A DNA stretch of 64,000 nt from the NCBI RefSeq assembly GCF_014205675.1, contig NZ_JACIIX010000002.1:336550-400549 (forward strand), given 5' to 3'. The translations under genes were made by a program, and so were the position numbers. The DNA is from Novispirillum itersonii. GTDB lineage: Bacteria > Pseudomonadota > Alphaproteobacteria > Rhodospirillales > Rhodospirillaceae. A model generated the notes under the pieces. The model was not told the DNA's origin. It saw nothing but the letters and a program-made list of their open reading frames with translations, and ran no database searches. This document shows positions 8,949 to 18,287 of the stretch, piece by piece (the first letter of the stretch is position 1; each line of letters starts with the position of its first letter).

Positions 8949-10850
8949 ATGGCAGCTTCCGCGACCACCCCGGTCCGCGCCCCGTCGTCACGCGGGCAGG
9001 ACTTTCCCATCGTCATCGTCGGCCACGTCGACCATGGCAAATCCACCCTGATCGGCCGTCTGCTCAACGACACCGACAGCCTGCCGAATGGCAAGGTTGA
9101 AGAACTGCGGGCCTCCTCCGTCCGCCGTGGCGTCGAGTTCGAATGGTCCTTCGTCATGGATGCCCTTCAGGTCGAACGCGATCAGGGCATCACCGTTGAC
9201 ACCACCCGCATCTGGTTCAAGACCCCGAAGCGGTCCTACGTCATCATCGACGCCCCGGGCCACAAGGAATTCCTGAAGAACATGGTGACCGGGGCCGCCA
9301 GCGCCCGTGCCGCCGTGCTGGTGGTTGACGTCGCCCGTGGGGTGTCGGAACAGACCCGCCGCCATGCCTATCTGCTCAACCTGCTCGGGGTGTCGCAGGT
9401 GGCGGTGGCGATGAACAAGATGGACCTCGTCGATTACGATCAGGCCCGCTACGATCTGGTCAAGGCGGAGCTGGAAGCCTACCTCGCCAGCATCGGGCTG
9501 ACCGCCGCCGCCGTGGTGCCGGTGTCGGCGCAGAAGGGCGATAACCTCGCCGGGCGCAGCGCCGCCACCCCGTGGTACAAGGGCCCGACCGTGGTCGAGG
9601 CGCTGGATGCCTTCAAGGCTCCGGCCTCGGCCAAGGACCTGCCGCTGCGCCTGCCGGTGCAGGATGTGTTCAAGTTTGACGAACGCCGCGTGGTGGTGGG
9701 CCGGGTGGAAGCCGGGACCATTACTCTGGGCGATGAGCTGGTGTTCACCCCGGGGGGCCGCCGCGCCCGCGTTGCCTCTTTCGAGACCTGGGCTGGTCCG
9801 GGCACCCCCCGCATCGTGCCGCGTCAGGCCGAGGCCGGGGAACCGATCGCCATCACCCTTGATCAGGATATCTTCGTTGAGCGCGGTCAGGTGGCGGCGC
9901 TGGATGGCACCACGCCGTCGGAAGCAAAGCGCCTGCGGGTGCGGGTGTTCTGGCTGGGCCGCGAGCCGCTGAAGGTCGGCGTGCGCCTGAAGCTGAAGGT
10001 GGCAACCGGTGAATACCACGTCACCGTCGCCCGGGTGCTGTCGGTGATCGACGTGCACACCGTGTCGGAAGATAAGCTGGCTGATGTGGTGGAAGTCGGC
10101 GGCATCGGCGATGTGATCCTCGAAAGCCGCTCGCCGGTGGCCTTTGATACCGAAGCCGGTCTGCGCTCCACCCGTCGCGGTGTGTTGGTGCAGGATTACC
10201 GTCAGGTCGGCGGTGTCCTCATTCAGGGCGCCGATGAGGTGGAGAAGGAAACGGCGGAAAAGACCAGCGTGCTGGTGGCCCCGACCCACTCCGTCACCCG
10301 CCGGGAACGGGAAGTGGTTAACGGCCACAAGGCCGGGGTGCTGTGGCTGACCGGCCTGTCGGGGTCGGGAAAGTCAACGCTGGCGATGACCCTGCAACGC
10401 CGCCTGTTCGAGGCAGGCAAGCAGGTGACGGTGCTGGACGGCGACGCCCTGCGCACCGGCCTGAGCAAGGATCTCGACTTCTCGCCGGAAGGGCGGCGCG
10501 AGAACATCCGCCGTTCGGCGGAGGCGGCGAAGCTGCTGGCCGAGTCCGGTCATATCGTGATCGTCAGCCTGATTTCGCCGCTGGCGGCGGACCGTGACAT
10601 GGCCCGTCAGACCATCGGCGAAGGCTTTGCCGAGGTCTATGTCAGCGCCACGCTGGATGTCTGCGAAGGCCGCGATGTGAAGGGCCTGTATGCCCGCGCC
10701 CGCGCCGGAGAGATCCCGGCCTTCACCGGGGTCTCCGCCCCGTATGAGGCCCCGGAAACGCCGGACCTGACGGTCGATACCGGGACCGAAAGCCCGGATC
10801 AGTCCCTTGACCGCCTGCTGACGCTGGTGTCGGACCGGTATCTGGTCTGA
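8949..10850 (+). CDS. cysNC: Bifunctional sulfate adenylyltransferase subunit 1 / APS kinase
   Basis: The N-terminal half is a translation-factor-like GTPase that couples GTP hydrolysis to APS formation by CysD. Its P-loop GHVDHGKS is at residues 25-32, with DAPGHKEF and NKMD following. The C-terminal part, from about residue 450, is APS kinase, with P-loop GLSGSGKS at 469-476, DGDALRTGL, and the [20 protein letters not shown] tail. The 633-residue fusion is a known CysNC arrangement. It is the last gene of the operon. Because CysH looks APS-specific, the PAPS made here may serve sulfation or other transferases. Confidence 0.95.
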   Translation: MAASATTPVRAPSSRGQDFPIVIVGHVDHGKSTLIGRLLNDTDSLPNGKVEELRASSVRRGVEFEWSFVMDALQVERDQGITVDTTRIWFKTPKRSYVIIDAPGHKEFLKNMVTGAASARAAVLVVDVARGVSEQTRRHAYLLNLLGVSQVAVAMNKMDLVDYDQARYDLVKAELEAYLASIGLTAAAVVPVSAQKGDNLAGRSAATPWYKGPTVVEALDAFKAPASAKDLPLRLPVQDVFKFDERRVVVGRVEAGTITLGDELVFTPGGRRARVASFETWAGPGTPRIVPRQAEAGEPIAITLDQDIFVERGQVAALDGTTPSEAKRLRVRVFWLGREPLKVGVRLKLKVATGEYHVTVARVLSVIDVHTVSEDKLADVVEVGGIGDVILESRSPVAFDTEAGLRSTRRGVLVQDYRQVGGVLIQGADEVEKETAEKTSVLVAPTHSVTRREREVVNGHKAGVLWLTGLSGSGKSTLAMTLQRRLFEAGKQVTVLDGDALRTGLSKDLDFSPEGRRENIRRSAEAAKLLAESGHIVIVSLISPLAADRDMARQTIGEGFAEVYVSATLDVCEGRDVKGLYARARAGEIPAFTGVSAPYEAPETPDLTVDTGTESPDQSLDRLLTLVSDRYLV

Positions 10851-10891
10851 TCCGGTCTGCCCCTGTCTGATCGGCAGAGTGTGTCTGTTGC

Positions 10892-10919
10892 GGCCACGCC
10901 CGGGCAACCGGGGGTGGCC
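10892..10919 (+). terminator. Stem-loop after cysNC, possible terminator
   Basis: GGCCACGCCCGG and CCGGGGGTGGCC form a 12-bp stem with one mismatch and a GCAA tetraloop. No T-run follows, so it may instead stabilise the 3' end of the operon transcript. Confidence 0.45.
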
Positions 10920-11004
10920 GTGATGATTCTGGCCTATTGGTTCCTGTGGGGGCATTATCGCATTATAGTGGTGGAAACACTGATGAACCGGATCGGGGTG
11001 TATT

Positions 11005-12315
11005 ATGGCCGCGCCCTCTGTCGAAGTCCCCGTTGACCGCTCCGTCGATCGGGCCGTTGACCGCATGTCGCCGGGATGGACCGGTCTGCGGCTGGATCTG
11101 GGGCAGGTGGCCCATACCGTCGCCCGGGCGCTGGACTATGTCGGGATTGATGACCGCAGCCATGGCCGCCGTGTCGGCCTGATGTGTGCCCGGGTTGCTG
11201 CCGAGCTGGGGTGGACCCCGGCCCAGCAGACCGAAGCCCTGATCACCGGCATGCTGCATGACTGCGGCGTTTCCTCCACCGATATGCACCGCAAGCTGAC
11301 TGAATCCATGGAATGGTCGGGAGCGGAGGACCACTGTCTGAAGGGGCAGGATGCCCTGCGGCATTTTGCCCCGTTTGCCGGATATGCTCCGGCAATCCGC
11401 TGGCATCATACCCGCTGGGCCTCCCTGCCGCAGGCGTTGAGCAATGAAACCCGGATGATGACCAATCTGGTGTTCCTGTGTGACCGCATGGATGTGCAGA
11501 TGGCGGTGTTTCAGGCCGATCATCCGCCGGTGGATCTGTTGCAGGCGCGGTTTGATCTGTTCGACAGCCTCCATGTTCATGCCGGTCTGCTGTTCGGGCC
11601 GGTGCCGCTGGCGGGATTGCAGCAGGCGATCCGGCGTGACAGTTTCTGGCTGGAGCTTCAGGACGATTTCCTCGACCGGGCGATCTTCGAGATTTTGAGT
11701 GTCCACGAACGCACCGTGGATGTCAGCTTTGACGACGTTCTGTCCCTTGGGGCGTTTCTGTCGCAGATCGTCGATGCCAAAAGCCCGTTCACCCGGCAGC
11801 ACAGTCTGCGGGTGGCGGATCTGGTGGAGGCGATGGGGACCCTGCTGGGCTACGGTCCGCGCCGCCGGGAGCTGCTGCGGCTGGCCGGGCTGCTGCACGA
11901 TATCGGCAAGCTGCGGACGCCGGATGAGATTCTGGAAAAAGGCGGACCGCTGTCGGTGACGGAGCGGGACTGTATGCGCCGCCACCCGATGGACAGTAAA
12001 CTGATCCTGATTGACCTGTTTCCCGATACGCCGCTGGCCCGTTGGGTGTCGCACCATCACGAGAAGATCAACGGGCAGGGCTACCCCTATGGACTGTCCG
12101 GGGCCGAGCTGGACGAGGAAACCCGCCTGCTGACCCTGTGCGACATCTTTCAGGCCCTGTCGCAGAACCGCCCTTACCGCAACCGCCTGAAGGCTGATGA
12201 GATCATGCGGATCATGGTGGCGATGCGGGACAGTGGGGAGCTGGATCCGGATCTGTTCGCCCTGCTGGATGCCCACCGGGACCGGATGTACCGGATCGCC
12301 ACCGCCGACAGCTGA
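11005..12315 (+). CDS. Tandem HD protein with C-terminal HD-GYP domain
   Basis: Predicted c-di-GMP phosphodiesterase or signalling protein of 436 residues, with no membrane segment, so cytoplasmic. The N-terminal half is a first HD domain (HGRRVG near 53, LHDCG near 91). The C-terminal half carries the HD-GYP signature: HDIGK at 298-302, HHHEK at 350-354 and GYP at 359-361, then DIFQALSQNRPYR, where the second acidic residue of the usual D-x-x-D-A-L motif is Q. The ATG at 11005 follows a GGGGTG. No receiver or sensor domain is visible, so the input may be the first HD half. It converges on the photolyase gene with four bases between stops. Confidence 0.85.
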   Translation: MAAPSVEVPVDRSVDRAVDRMSPGWTGLRLDLGQVAHTVARALDYVGIDDRSHGRRVGLMCARVAAELGWTPAQQTEALITGMLHDCGVSSTDMHRKLTESMEWSGAEDHCLKGQDALRHFAPFAGYAPAIRWHHTRWASLPQALSNETRMMTNLVFLCDRMDVQMAVFQADHPPVDLLQARFDLFDSLHVHAGLLFGPVPLAGLQQAIRRDSFWLELQDDFLDRAIFEILSVHERTVDVSFDDVLSLGAFLSQIVDAKSPFTRQHSLRVADLVEAMGTLLGYGPRRRELLRLAGLLHDIGKLRTPDEILEKGGPLSVTERDCMRRHPMDSKLILIDLFPDTPLARWVSHHHEKINGQGYPYGLSGAELDEETRLLTLCDIFQALSQNRPYRNRLKADEIMRIMVAMRDSGELDPDLFALLDAHRDRMYRIATADS

Positions 12316-12319
12316 CAGG

Positions 12320-13858
12320 CTACAGGGTGTCCGCCTGATCGCGCATCCGTGCCGCCCAGTGCCGGGTGGCGTCCCGCTCCGCCGGGGCCATCCGGTCCAG
12401 CGTCCGGTAAGTCATGCCCAGACGCGGATTCCGCGACAGAGTGTCGGCATTGCGGGCATGAAAATCCCAGTACAGGCTGTTCAGCGGGCAGGCTCCCTCG
12501 CCGTGCCGCTTTTTGGGATCATAGGAACAGCCCCGGCAGTAATCGCCCTGCCGCTGGATGTAACTGGCTGATCCGCAATAAGGTTTGCTGCCGACCACAC
12601 CGCCGTCGGCAAACTGGCTCATGCCCCGGGTGTTGGGCAGCTGTACCCATTCAAAGGCATCAATGTAGATGCCAAGATACCAGCCATCGACGGCGTCGGG
12701 GGCGCAGCCGTTCAGCAGGGTGTAAGATCCGGTCACCATCAGGCGCTGAATGTGATGGGCATAGGCGGTGCGCAGGGACTGGCCGATGGTCTGGCGCAGG
12801 CAGCGCATCCGGGTTTCCCCGGTCCAGAACCATCCGGGTAGGGGGCGGTCGGCGTTCAGGGCGTTCAGGCTGGCGTAGTCCGGCATCCGCGCCCAGTAGA
12901 CCGCCCGCATGTACTCCCGCCATCCCAAAATCTGGCGGATAAAGCCTTCGGTTGCCGCCAGCGGTGCGGTTCCGGCCCGCCAGGCGGCAAGGGCTGCCTC
13001 GATCACCTCCGCCGGGTGCAGCATCTTGATGTTCAGGGCGAAGCTGAGGCCGGAGTGAAACAGGGTCGGACTTTCCAGACTGAGGGCATCCTGAAACTGC
13101 CCGAAATGGGGCAGGCCGTTCCGTATGAAGGCTTCCAGCATCTCCAGAGCCTGCCGCCGCCCCAGCGGCCAGGGGAAATTAGTCTCGGCCGGGGTCCCGA
13201 AGGTTTTGACGCCGGCCGCGGTGACCTCAGCCCACAGGGCGGACTGATCGGAGGAGAAGCTTGGCCACGGCGGTGCCGGGGGATATCCCGGCCAACGGTC
13301 GCGGTTCTCGGGGTCATAGTTCCACTGCCCGCCTTCCGGCTGGTTGTCTGCCGTCATCAGGATGCCGCTGCGCCGCCGCAGGCCCCGGTAAAAGGTTTCC
13401 AGCCGGGGGATGCTGCGGCTGAAGGTCTCGATGGCCTCGTCCCGGCTGATCAGGAAGTGGTGGGCGCTGACCGTTTCCGTCGTGATCCCCAAGGCCTGAC
13501 ACAGCGGCCCGACATCGTGGATGAAGTGCTGTTCGACCCGGTATTCATCGGCCTCGATCCGCTCAAAGCGGGTGACGAAAAACCGCCGGAACAGGATCGA
13601 CAGGGTTCCGGCGAAGGTTCCGGCATTGTCGGGGTCGGACAGGGAGACGGTATGGATCCGGTGGCCGCCGCGCCGCAGGGCATCGGCAAACCGGCGCATG
13701 GAAGCAAGAACCGCCAGCACCTTCTGGGCGTGATGGCGGACGTAATCGGTCTCGCTGCGCAGCTCCATCAGCACATAGAGGACATCGGGGTCTTTCTGCC
13801 GGAACCACGGGTGATGGACGGACAGTTGATCCCCAAGGATCAGGCGCAGGCAGGTCAT
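12320..13858 (-). CDS. Iron-sulfur bacterial cryptochrome/(6-4) photolyase (PhrB-like)
   Basis: Light-dependent flavoprotein of the deoxyribodipyrimidine-photolyase-related (FeS-BCP/CryPro) family, whose Agrobacterium member PhrB repairs (6-4) photoproducts. The 512-residue length is typical. The N-terminal LRLILGDQLS and the C-terminal FAD-binding region with GWREYMRAVYWARMP are present. The four cluster cysteines are C353, C441, C444 and C457. The 3- and 13-residue spacings and the long gap after the first cysteine match my recollection of PhrB (C350, C438, C441, C454). Expression is probably single-gene, from a promoter in the 13.9-14.3 kb gap. Confidence 0.9.
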   Translation of the reverse strand: MTCLRLILGDQLSVHHPWFRQKDPDVLYVLMELRSETDYVRHHAQKVLAVLASMRRFADALRRGGHRIHTVSLSDPDNAGTFAGTLSILFRRFFVTRFERIEADEYRVEQHFIHDVGPLCQALGITTETVSAHHFLISRDEAIETFSRSIPRLETFYRGLRRRSGILMTADNQPEGGQWNYDPENRDRWPGYPPAPPWPSFSSDQSALWAEVTAAGVKTFGTPAETNFPWPLGRRQALEMLEAFIRNGLPHFGQFQDALSLESPTLFHSGLSFALNIKMLHPAEVIEAALAAWRAGTAPLAATEGFIRQILGWREYMRAVYWARMPDYASLNALNADRPLPGWFWTGETRMRCLRQTIGQSLRTAYAHHIQRLMVTGSYTLLNGCAPDAVDGWYLGIYIDAFEWVQLPNTRGMSQFADGGVVGSKPYCGSASYIQRQGDYCRGCSYDPKKRHGEGACPLNSLYWDFHARNADTLSRNPRLGMTYRTLDRMAPAERDATRHWAARMRDQADTL

Positions 13859-14025
13859 GATATCCCTTCCGGGGGCCGGAAAACGACGTTTCAGGATGGT
13901 ACGGGGCAGGGGTGGATGCGGATCTGTCCACGGGTGGATCGGTGGAGGCGAACCGGAATGGACTTTCAGCTTTATGGTGCGGTGCAGCGACTCGTTTATG
14001 CGCAGGCCGGATGGGCGGGAGAGGG

Positions 14026-14075
14026 TGTATTTACAGATTTACACAACATTTACCGCTTCCGTAAATCAGTGTTGT
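14026..14075. promoter_or_regulatory. Palindromic region between photolyase and DUF485-actP
   Basis: In the 461-base gap 13859-14319, an inverted repeat runs ACAAC (14043-14047), TTTAC (14049-14053), seven bases, GTAAA (14061-14065), GTTGT (14071-14075). It overlaps a TGT-N12-ACA element at 14026-14043. The cluster is A/T-rich and about 170 bases before the photolyase start and 245 before DUF485. It could serve either gene. The rest of the gap shows a GGGTCCG/CGGACCC hairpin (14272-14296) just before the DUF485 ribosome binding site and no recognisable gene. Confidence 0.4.
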
Positions 14076-14319
14076 CAATGTGGTTTTGTCGCCCGGATTG
14101 TCCGTGATCCGGCAGTAAAGGCCGGTCAGGGACGGAGTATGGCCTTATCAGCTTTAGAAAAAGTGCTGGTCTTTTTACACGGGAGGCGTACTGTTTGAGA
14201 GACATGGCAGCCATGCGGCTGCTGCATACTTAACAAGTCCAAAAATAAAAAGATCAACGTCGCCCCGGAGCGGGTCCGCTGCCGCAGGCCGGACCCAAAG
14301 ACGAAATGGGAGGGTGCAA

Positions 14320-14628
14320 GTGAGTAAGAGCAGTTACGAACGGGTTCTGGCGAACCCCAAATTCCACGAGCTGTGCAGCAAGCGTTCCAGCTTTGGCTGG
14401 ACCCTGTCGATTGCCATGCTGGTGGTCTATTACGCCTTCGTCGCCGTGATCGCCTTCGATCCGGCCCTGCTGGCCAAGCCGCTGTCGTCCAGCGGCGTGA
14501 CGTCCGTCGGTATTCCGGTCGGTCTTGCCGTCATCATTTTCGCGTTCGTGATCACCGGTGTCTATGTGCGCCGGGCCAACAGCGAATTCGATGAGCTGAA
14601 CCGCCAGATTGTCGAGGAGAGCAAATAA
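14320..14628 (+). CDS. DUF485 membrane protein, ActP partner
   Basis: A 102-residue inner membrane protein with two transmembrane segments (about 25-47 and 62-86), of the DUF485/YjcH family that is co-transcribed with actP. I chose the GTG at 14320 ([10 protein letters not shown]), with GGAGGG five bases upstream. A second in-frame GTG lies at 14314, inside the ribosome binding site. Its stop overlaps the actP ATG by one base (TAATG), so the two are translationally coupled. It is thought to assist or modulate the permease. Confidence 0.88.
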   Translation: MSKSSYERVLANPKFHELCSKRSSFGWTLSIAMLVVYYAFVAVIAFDPALLAKPLSSSGVTSVGIPVGLAVIIFAFVITGVYVRRANSEFDELNRQIVEESK

Positions 14629-16301
14629 TGCGGATGTCGCGTATTTCCGCCGCGCTGACCGGCCTTGCCGTCAGCGGTTTCTCGACCGCGGCGCTGGCTG
14701 CCGGTTCGATTGACGGGGCGGTGCAGAAGCAGGCCACCAACTGGACGGCCATCATCATGTTCGTGGCCTTCGTGCTGGCCACGCTGGGCATCACCTACTG
14801 GGCGGCCCGCCGCACCAAGTCCGCCAAGGACTTCTACGCCGCCGGCGGCGGCATCACCGGCTTCCAGAACGGTCTGGCCATCGCCGGTGACTATATGTCC
14901 GCCGCGTCGTTCCTCGGGATTGCCGGTCTGGTGTTCTCCGCCGGGTTCGACGGCCTGATCTACTCCATCGGCTTCCTCGTCGGCTGGCCGATCATCCTGT
15001 TCCTGATCGCGGAACGTCTGCGTAACCTCGGCAAGTTCACCTTCGCCGACGTTGCCTCCTTCCGCTTCCGCCAGACCCCGATCCGCTCCATGGCGGCCTC
15101 CGGGACCTTGGTCGTGGTCATCCTGTACCTGATTGCTCAGATGGTGGGTGCGGGCAAGCTGATCCAGCTGCTGTTCGGTCTGGATTACACCATCGCGGTG
15201 GTTCTGGTCGGTGTGCTGATGGTCGCCTACGTGATGTTCGGCGGGATGCTGGCCACCACCTGGGTGCAGATCATCAAGGCGGTGCTGCTGCTGTCCGGTG
15301 CAACCTTTATGGCCTTCATGGTGATGGTGAAGTTCGGCTTCTCCATGGAAGCCCTGTTCGCCAAGGCCACCGAAGTGTCGCCGAAAGGCATCAAACTGAT
15401 GGCCCCGGGTGGTCTGGTGTCCGACCCGATCGACGCCATCTCCCTCGGCATGGCGCTGATGTTCGGGACCGCCGGTCTGCCGCACATTCTGATGCGCTTC
15501 TTCACCGTGTCCGATGCCAAGGAAGCCCGTAAGTCGGTCTTCTATGCCACCGGTTTCATCGGTTACTTCTACATCCTGACCTTCATCATCGGCTTCGGCG
15601 CGATTGTGCTGGTTCTGAACGTGCCGGAATTCATGGCGGCTGACGGCAAGGGCATCCTTGGCGGCACCAACATGGCGGCGATCCACCTGTCCAAGGCCGT
15701 CGGCGGTGACCTGTTCCTCGGCTTTATCTCTGCGGTTGCCTTCGCCACCATTCTGGCGGTGGTGTCGGGCCTTACCCTCTCCGGTGCGTCTGCTGTGTCC
15801 CACGACCTGTACGCCTCGGTGTTCCGTCAGGGCCATGCCAACGAAGCCGAAGAAATCCGTGTCTCGAAGCTGACCACCCTTGTCCTTGGCGTGATCGCCA
15901 TCGTTCTGGGGATTGCCTTCGAAAATCAGAACATTGCCTTCATGGTCGGTCTGGCCTTCGCGATTGCCGCGTCCGCCAACTTCCCGGTCCTGTTCATGTC
16001 GATGTTCTGGAAGGGTCTGACCACCCGTGGTGCCTTCCTCGGCGGTTTCATCGGCCTGATCACCGCCTCGGTGCTGGTGGTCCTCGGCCCGCCGATCTGG
16101 AAGAGTGTCCTCGGTCACCCGGCTGCGATCTTCCCGTACTCCAACCCGGCGATCTTCTCCATGCCGCTCGCGTTCTTCTGCTGCTGGCTGTTCTCCAAGA
16201 TGGACACCTCGGCTGACGCTGCGAAGGAGCAGGAAGCTTACGGTCCGCAGTATGTCCGGTCGCAGACTGGTATCGGTGCCGAAGGTGCTTCCGAGCATTG
16301 A
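14628..16301 (+). CDS. actP: Cation/acetate symporter
   Basis: Sodium:solute symporter family permease of the ActP type that imports acetate and other short-chain monocarboxylates. The 557-residue protein has a cleavable signal peptide (to about AALAA, residue 24), as ActP does, and about 13 transmembrane segments. The block [21 protein letters not shown] and the [20 protein letters not shown] block are strongly ActP-like. It is coupled to DUF485 upstream and followed by a strong terminator, with the DUF294 regulator gene beyond. Glyoxylate or acs genes are not in the window. Confidence 0.94.
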   Translation: MRMSRISAALTGLAVSGFSTAALAAGSIDGAVQKQATNWTAIIMFVAFVLATLGITYWAARRTKSAKDFYAAGGGITGFQNGLAIAGDYMSAASFLGIAGLVFSAGFDGLIYSIGFLVGWPIILFLIAERLRNLGKFTFADVASFRFRQTPIRSMAASGTLVVVILYLIAQMVGAGKLIQLLFGLDYTIAVVLVGVLMVAYVMFGGMLATTWVQIIKAVLLLSGATFMAFMVMVKFGFSMEALFAKATEVSPKGIKLMAPGGLVSDPIDAISLGMALMFGTAGLPHILMRFFTVSDAKEARKSVFYATGFIGYFYILTFIIGFGAIVLVLNVPEFMAADGKGILGGTNMAAIHLSKAVGGDLFLGFISAVAFATILAVVSGLTLSGASAVSHDLYASVFRQGHANEAEEIRVSKLTTLVLGVIAIVLGIAFENQNIAFMVGLAFAIAASANFPVLFMSMFWKGLTTRGAFLGGFIGLITASVLVVLGPPIWKSVLGHPAAIFPYSNPAIFSMPLAFFCCWLFSKMDTSADAAKEQEAYGPQYVRSQTGIGAEGASEH

Positions 16302-16349
16302 TCCGGCAGGCGGAGCGGGTAAAACCGCTCCGTTCCGGAGTATCCTGAT

Positions 16350-16388
16350 CCCCCCGTCGGCCTTGATGGCTGGCGGGGGGTTTGTTTT
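16350..16388 (+). terminator. Terminator after actP
   Basis: CCCCCCGTCGGCC (16350-16362) pairs with GGCTGGCGGGGGG (16368-16380), a 13-bp stem with two wobble pairs, followed by TTTGTTTT. It should end most DUF485-actP transcripts before the next gene. Confidence 0.85.
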
Positions 16389-16448
16389 AGGATTTCAGCC
16401 TGATCGACCGGAAGAGTCCGCAGGCTCTCAAACAGGGGGAAACAGAGT

Positions 16449-18269
16449 ATGGCTGGAGATGCTTTTGATTTTTCCGTACCGCCCTTTGACCGGCTGACCG
16501 ACGGCGAGCGCGCCAAGGTCCGCGCCGTGGCGGATATTGCCTACTATCGGCCACAGGAAAAGGTGATCGTTGCCGGGGAGCCGGTGGACTTTCTGTATGT
16601 GGTGATGAAGGGGCTGGTGGCGGAGCGTCAGGGGGACGAGGTGATCACCGTCCATGGCGCCGGGGACAGTTTCGGGGCGATGGCCCTGATCCACGGGGCA
16701 GAGGCCGCCGACTGCGAGGCGCAGGAAGAGACGCTGCTGCATCTGTTGCCGCGTCAGCTGATTCTCGACCTGTGCCGCGTCAATGGCCGCTTTGAGCGGT
16801 TTTTCACCCATTCCGTCAGCGAACGTCTGGCGGAGCGGGCCAATGTGGAAAGCGCCCGTGGCATGGCGGCGTTTATGGTCGCCCGGGTTCACGAGGCCTA
16901 CCTGCACCCGCCGATCACCGTTCCGGCCAGCACTACCCTGCGCGATGCCGCCAGACTGATGAAGCACCACCGCGCCACCAGCCTGCTGGTGGAAAGCCCG
17001 GATGGCCGGATCGGCGTGCTGTCGGGGTCAGATCTGCGGGAAGCGGCGCTGATTGAGGAAAAGCCGCTGACAACCGAAGTCGGCGACTGCGCCAGTTTCG
17101 GCACCATCATGATTGATGCCGATGAATTCCTGTTCAATGCGCAGGTGCTGATGACCCGTCACAGCATCCGCCGCCTGCCGGTGGTGCGCGACGGGCACGT
17201 GATCGGCGTGCTGGAGCTGCTGGATCTGCTGTCTTACATGTCCAGTCATTCGCATCTCGTGGCCGTGCAGATTGACCGCGCCGGAACCCTGCCGGAACTG
17301 GCGCAGGCGGCGCAGGCGCTGGATCCGCTGCTGACCGGGCTGCATGGCTCCGGGGTGAAGATCCGCTATATCGCCGAGATGGTGTCCGATCTGTCCCGCA
17401 AGATGCAGCGCCGCCTGTATGGGTTTCTGGCCACGCCGGACCTGCAACAGCATTCCTGCCTGATGGTGATGGGGTCAGAAGGGCGCGGCGAACAGATCGC
17501 CAAGACCGATCAGGACAACGCCCTGATCCTCAGTGATGAGGTTGATCCGGACAGTCTGCGCAGCCTGTGTGATCAGTTCACCGAGGCGATGATCAGCTTC
17601 GGTTATCCCCGCTGTCCGGGGAATATGATGGTGTCAAACCCGGAATGGTGCCGGACGGAGAGCCAGTTCCGCGATGAGATTTTCCACTGGGTGATGACCC
17701 CGTCGGAACGATCCTTCCTGAACCTTGCCGCCTTTCTTGATAGCGAAGCGGTGGCGGGGGATCCGCTGCTGCTGCACCGGCTGCGGGCCTATCTGTTTGA
17801 CCGCCTGACCGATAATGCCGGTTTTCTCGCCAACTTTGCCCGTCCGGCCCTGAGCTTTGACACCCCGATCGGCTTTTTCCATCAGCTGGTGCTGGAGCGG
17901 GGGGAGCGGAAAGGCACCATCGACATCAAAAAAGGCGGGATCTTTCCGGTGGTCCACGGTGTCCGGGCGCTGGCGCTGGAAAAACGCCTGCACACCCGCA
18001 ACACCTTCGAGCGGATTGACGGTCTGGTCGGGGAGCGGCTGTTTGATACTGCTTTTGCCGCTGATCTGACGGAAGCGCTACAGTTCCTGATGGAAATGCG
18101 GCTGGCGGCCCGGGTGCAGCAGAACCGTCTGGATGCCAATGGCAGCGATAACTACGTGCAGGCGGCGCATCTGACCAAGCTTCAGCATGACGGGCTGCGG
18201 GATTCCCTGCGGATTGTCAAAACGTTCAAGCAGCTGGTGGCCCATCATTTCAAGCTTGGCAGTTTCTAA
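16449..18269 (+). CDS. cNMP-binding / CBS / DUF294 nucleotidyltransferase protein
   Basis: Cytoplasmic 606-residue signalling protein. A cyclic-nucleotide-binding-like domain spans about residues 10-115, two CBS motifs about 150-275, and a DUF294 nucleotidyltransferase fold with GSEGRGE at 342-348 and TDQDN at 353-357 is followed by a helical DUF294 C-terminal domain. That active site resembles GlnD/GlnE-type nucleotidyltransferases. In many proteobacteria this gene follows actP and precedes a DnaQ-like exonuclease, exactly as here, so control of acetate metabolism by adenylate or cyclic nucleotide is plausible. The target protein is unknown. Confidence 0.85.
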   Translation: MAGDAFDFSVPPFDRLTDGERAKVRAVADIAYYRPQEKVIVAGEPVDFLYVVMKGLVAERQGDEVITVHGAGDSFGAMALIHGAEAADCEAQEETLLHLLPRQLILDLCRVNGRFERFFTHSVSERLAERANVESARGMAAFMVARVHEAYLHPPITVPASTTLRDAARLMKHHRATSLLVESPDGRIGVLSGSDLREAALIEEKPLTTEVGDCASFGTIMIDADEFLFNAQVLMTRHSIRRLPVVRDGHVIGVLELLDLLSYMSSHSHLVAVQIDRAGTLPELAQAAQALDPLLTGLHGSGVKIRYIAEMVSDLSRKMQRRLYGFLATPDLQQHSCLMVMGSEGRGEQIAKTDQDNALILSDEVDPDSLRSLCDQFTEAMISFGYPRCPGNMMVSNPEWCRTESQFRDEIFHWVMTPSERSFLNLAAFLDSEAVAGDPLLLHRLRAYLFDRLTDNAGFLANFARPALSFDTPIGFFHQLVLERGERKGTIDIKKGGIFPVVHGVRALALEKRLHTRNTFERIDGLVGERLFDTAFAADLTEALQFLMEMRLAARVQQNRLDANGSDNYVQAAHLTKLQHDGLRDSLRIVKTFKQLVAHHFKLGSF

Positions 18270-18287
18270 GCCGGAAGGAAGCACGCG

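Noticed and set aside
13016-14107. 363-codon plus-strand frame over the photolyase start and upstream gap
   Set aside because: The photolyase with all four cluster cysteines is real on the other strand; this frame has no motif and no ribosome binding site.
14205-14220. Sigma-54-like element TGGCA-N8-GC before DUF485-actP
   Set aside because: GG and GC have correct spacing, but the -12 side lacks the TTGC core and the bases also form the hairpin GCAGCC-ATGC-GGCTGC. Not enough to call a promoter.
14562-16298. 578-codon minus-strand open frame over actP
   Set aside because: It is extremely rich in His, Glu, Gly and Gln and mirrors the codon pattern of the real permease gene; no family resemblance.
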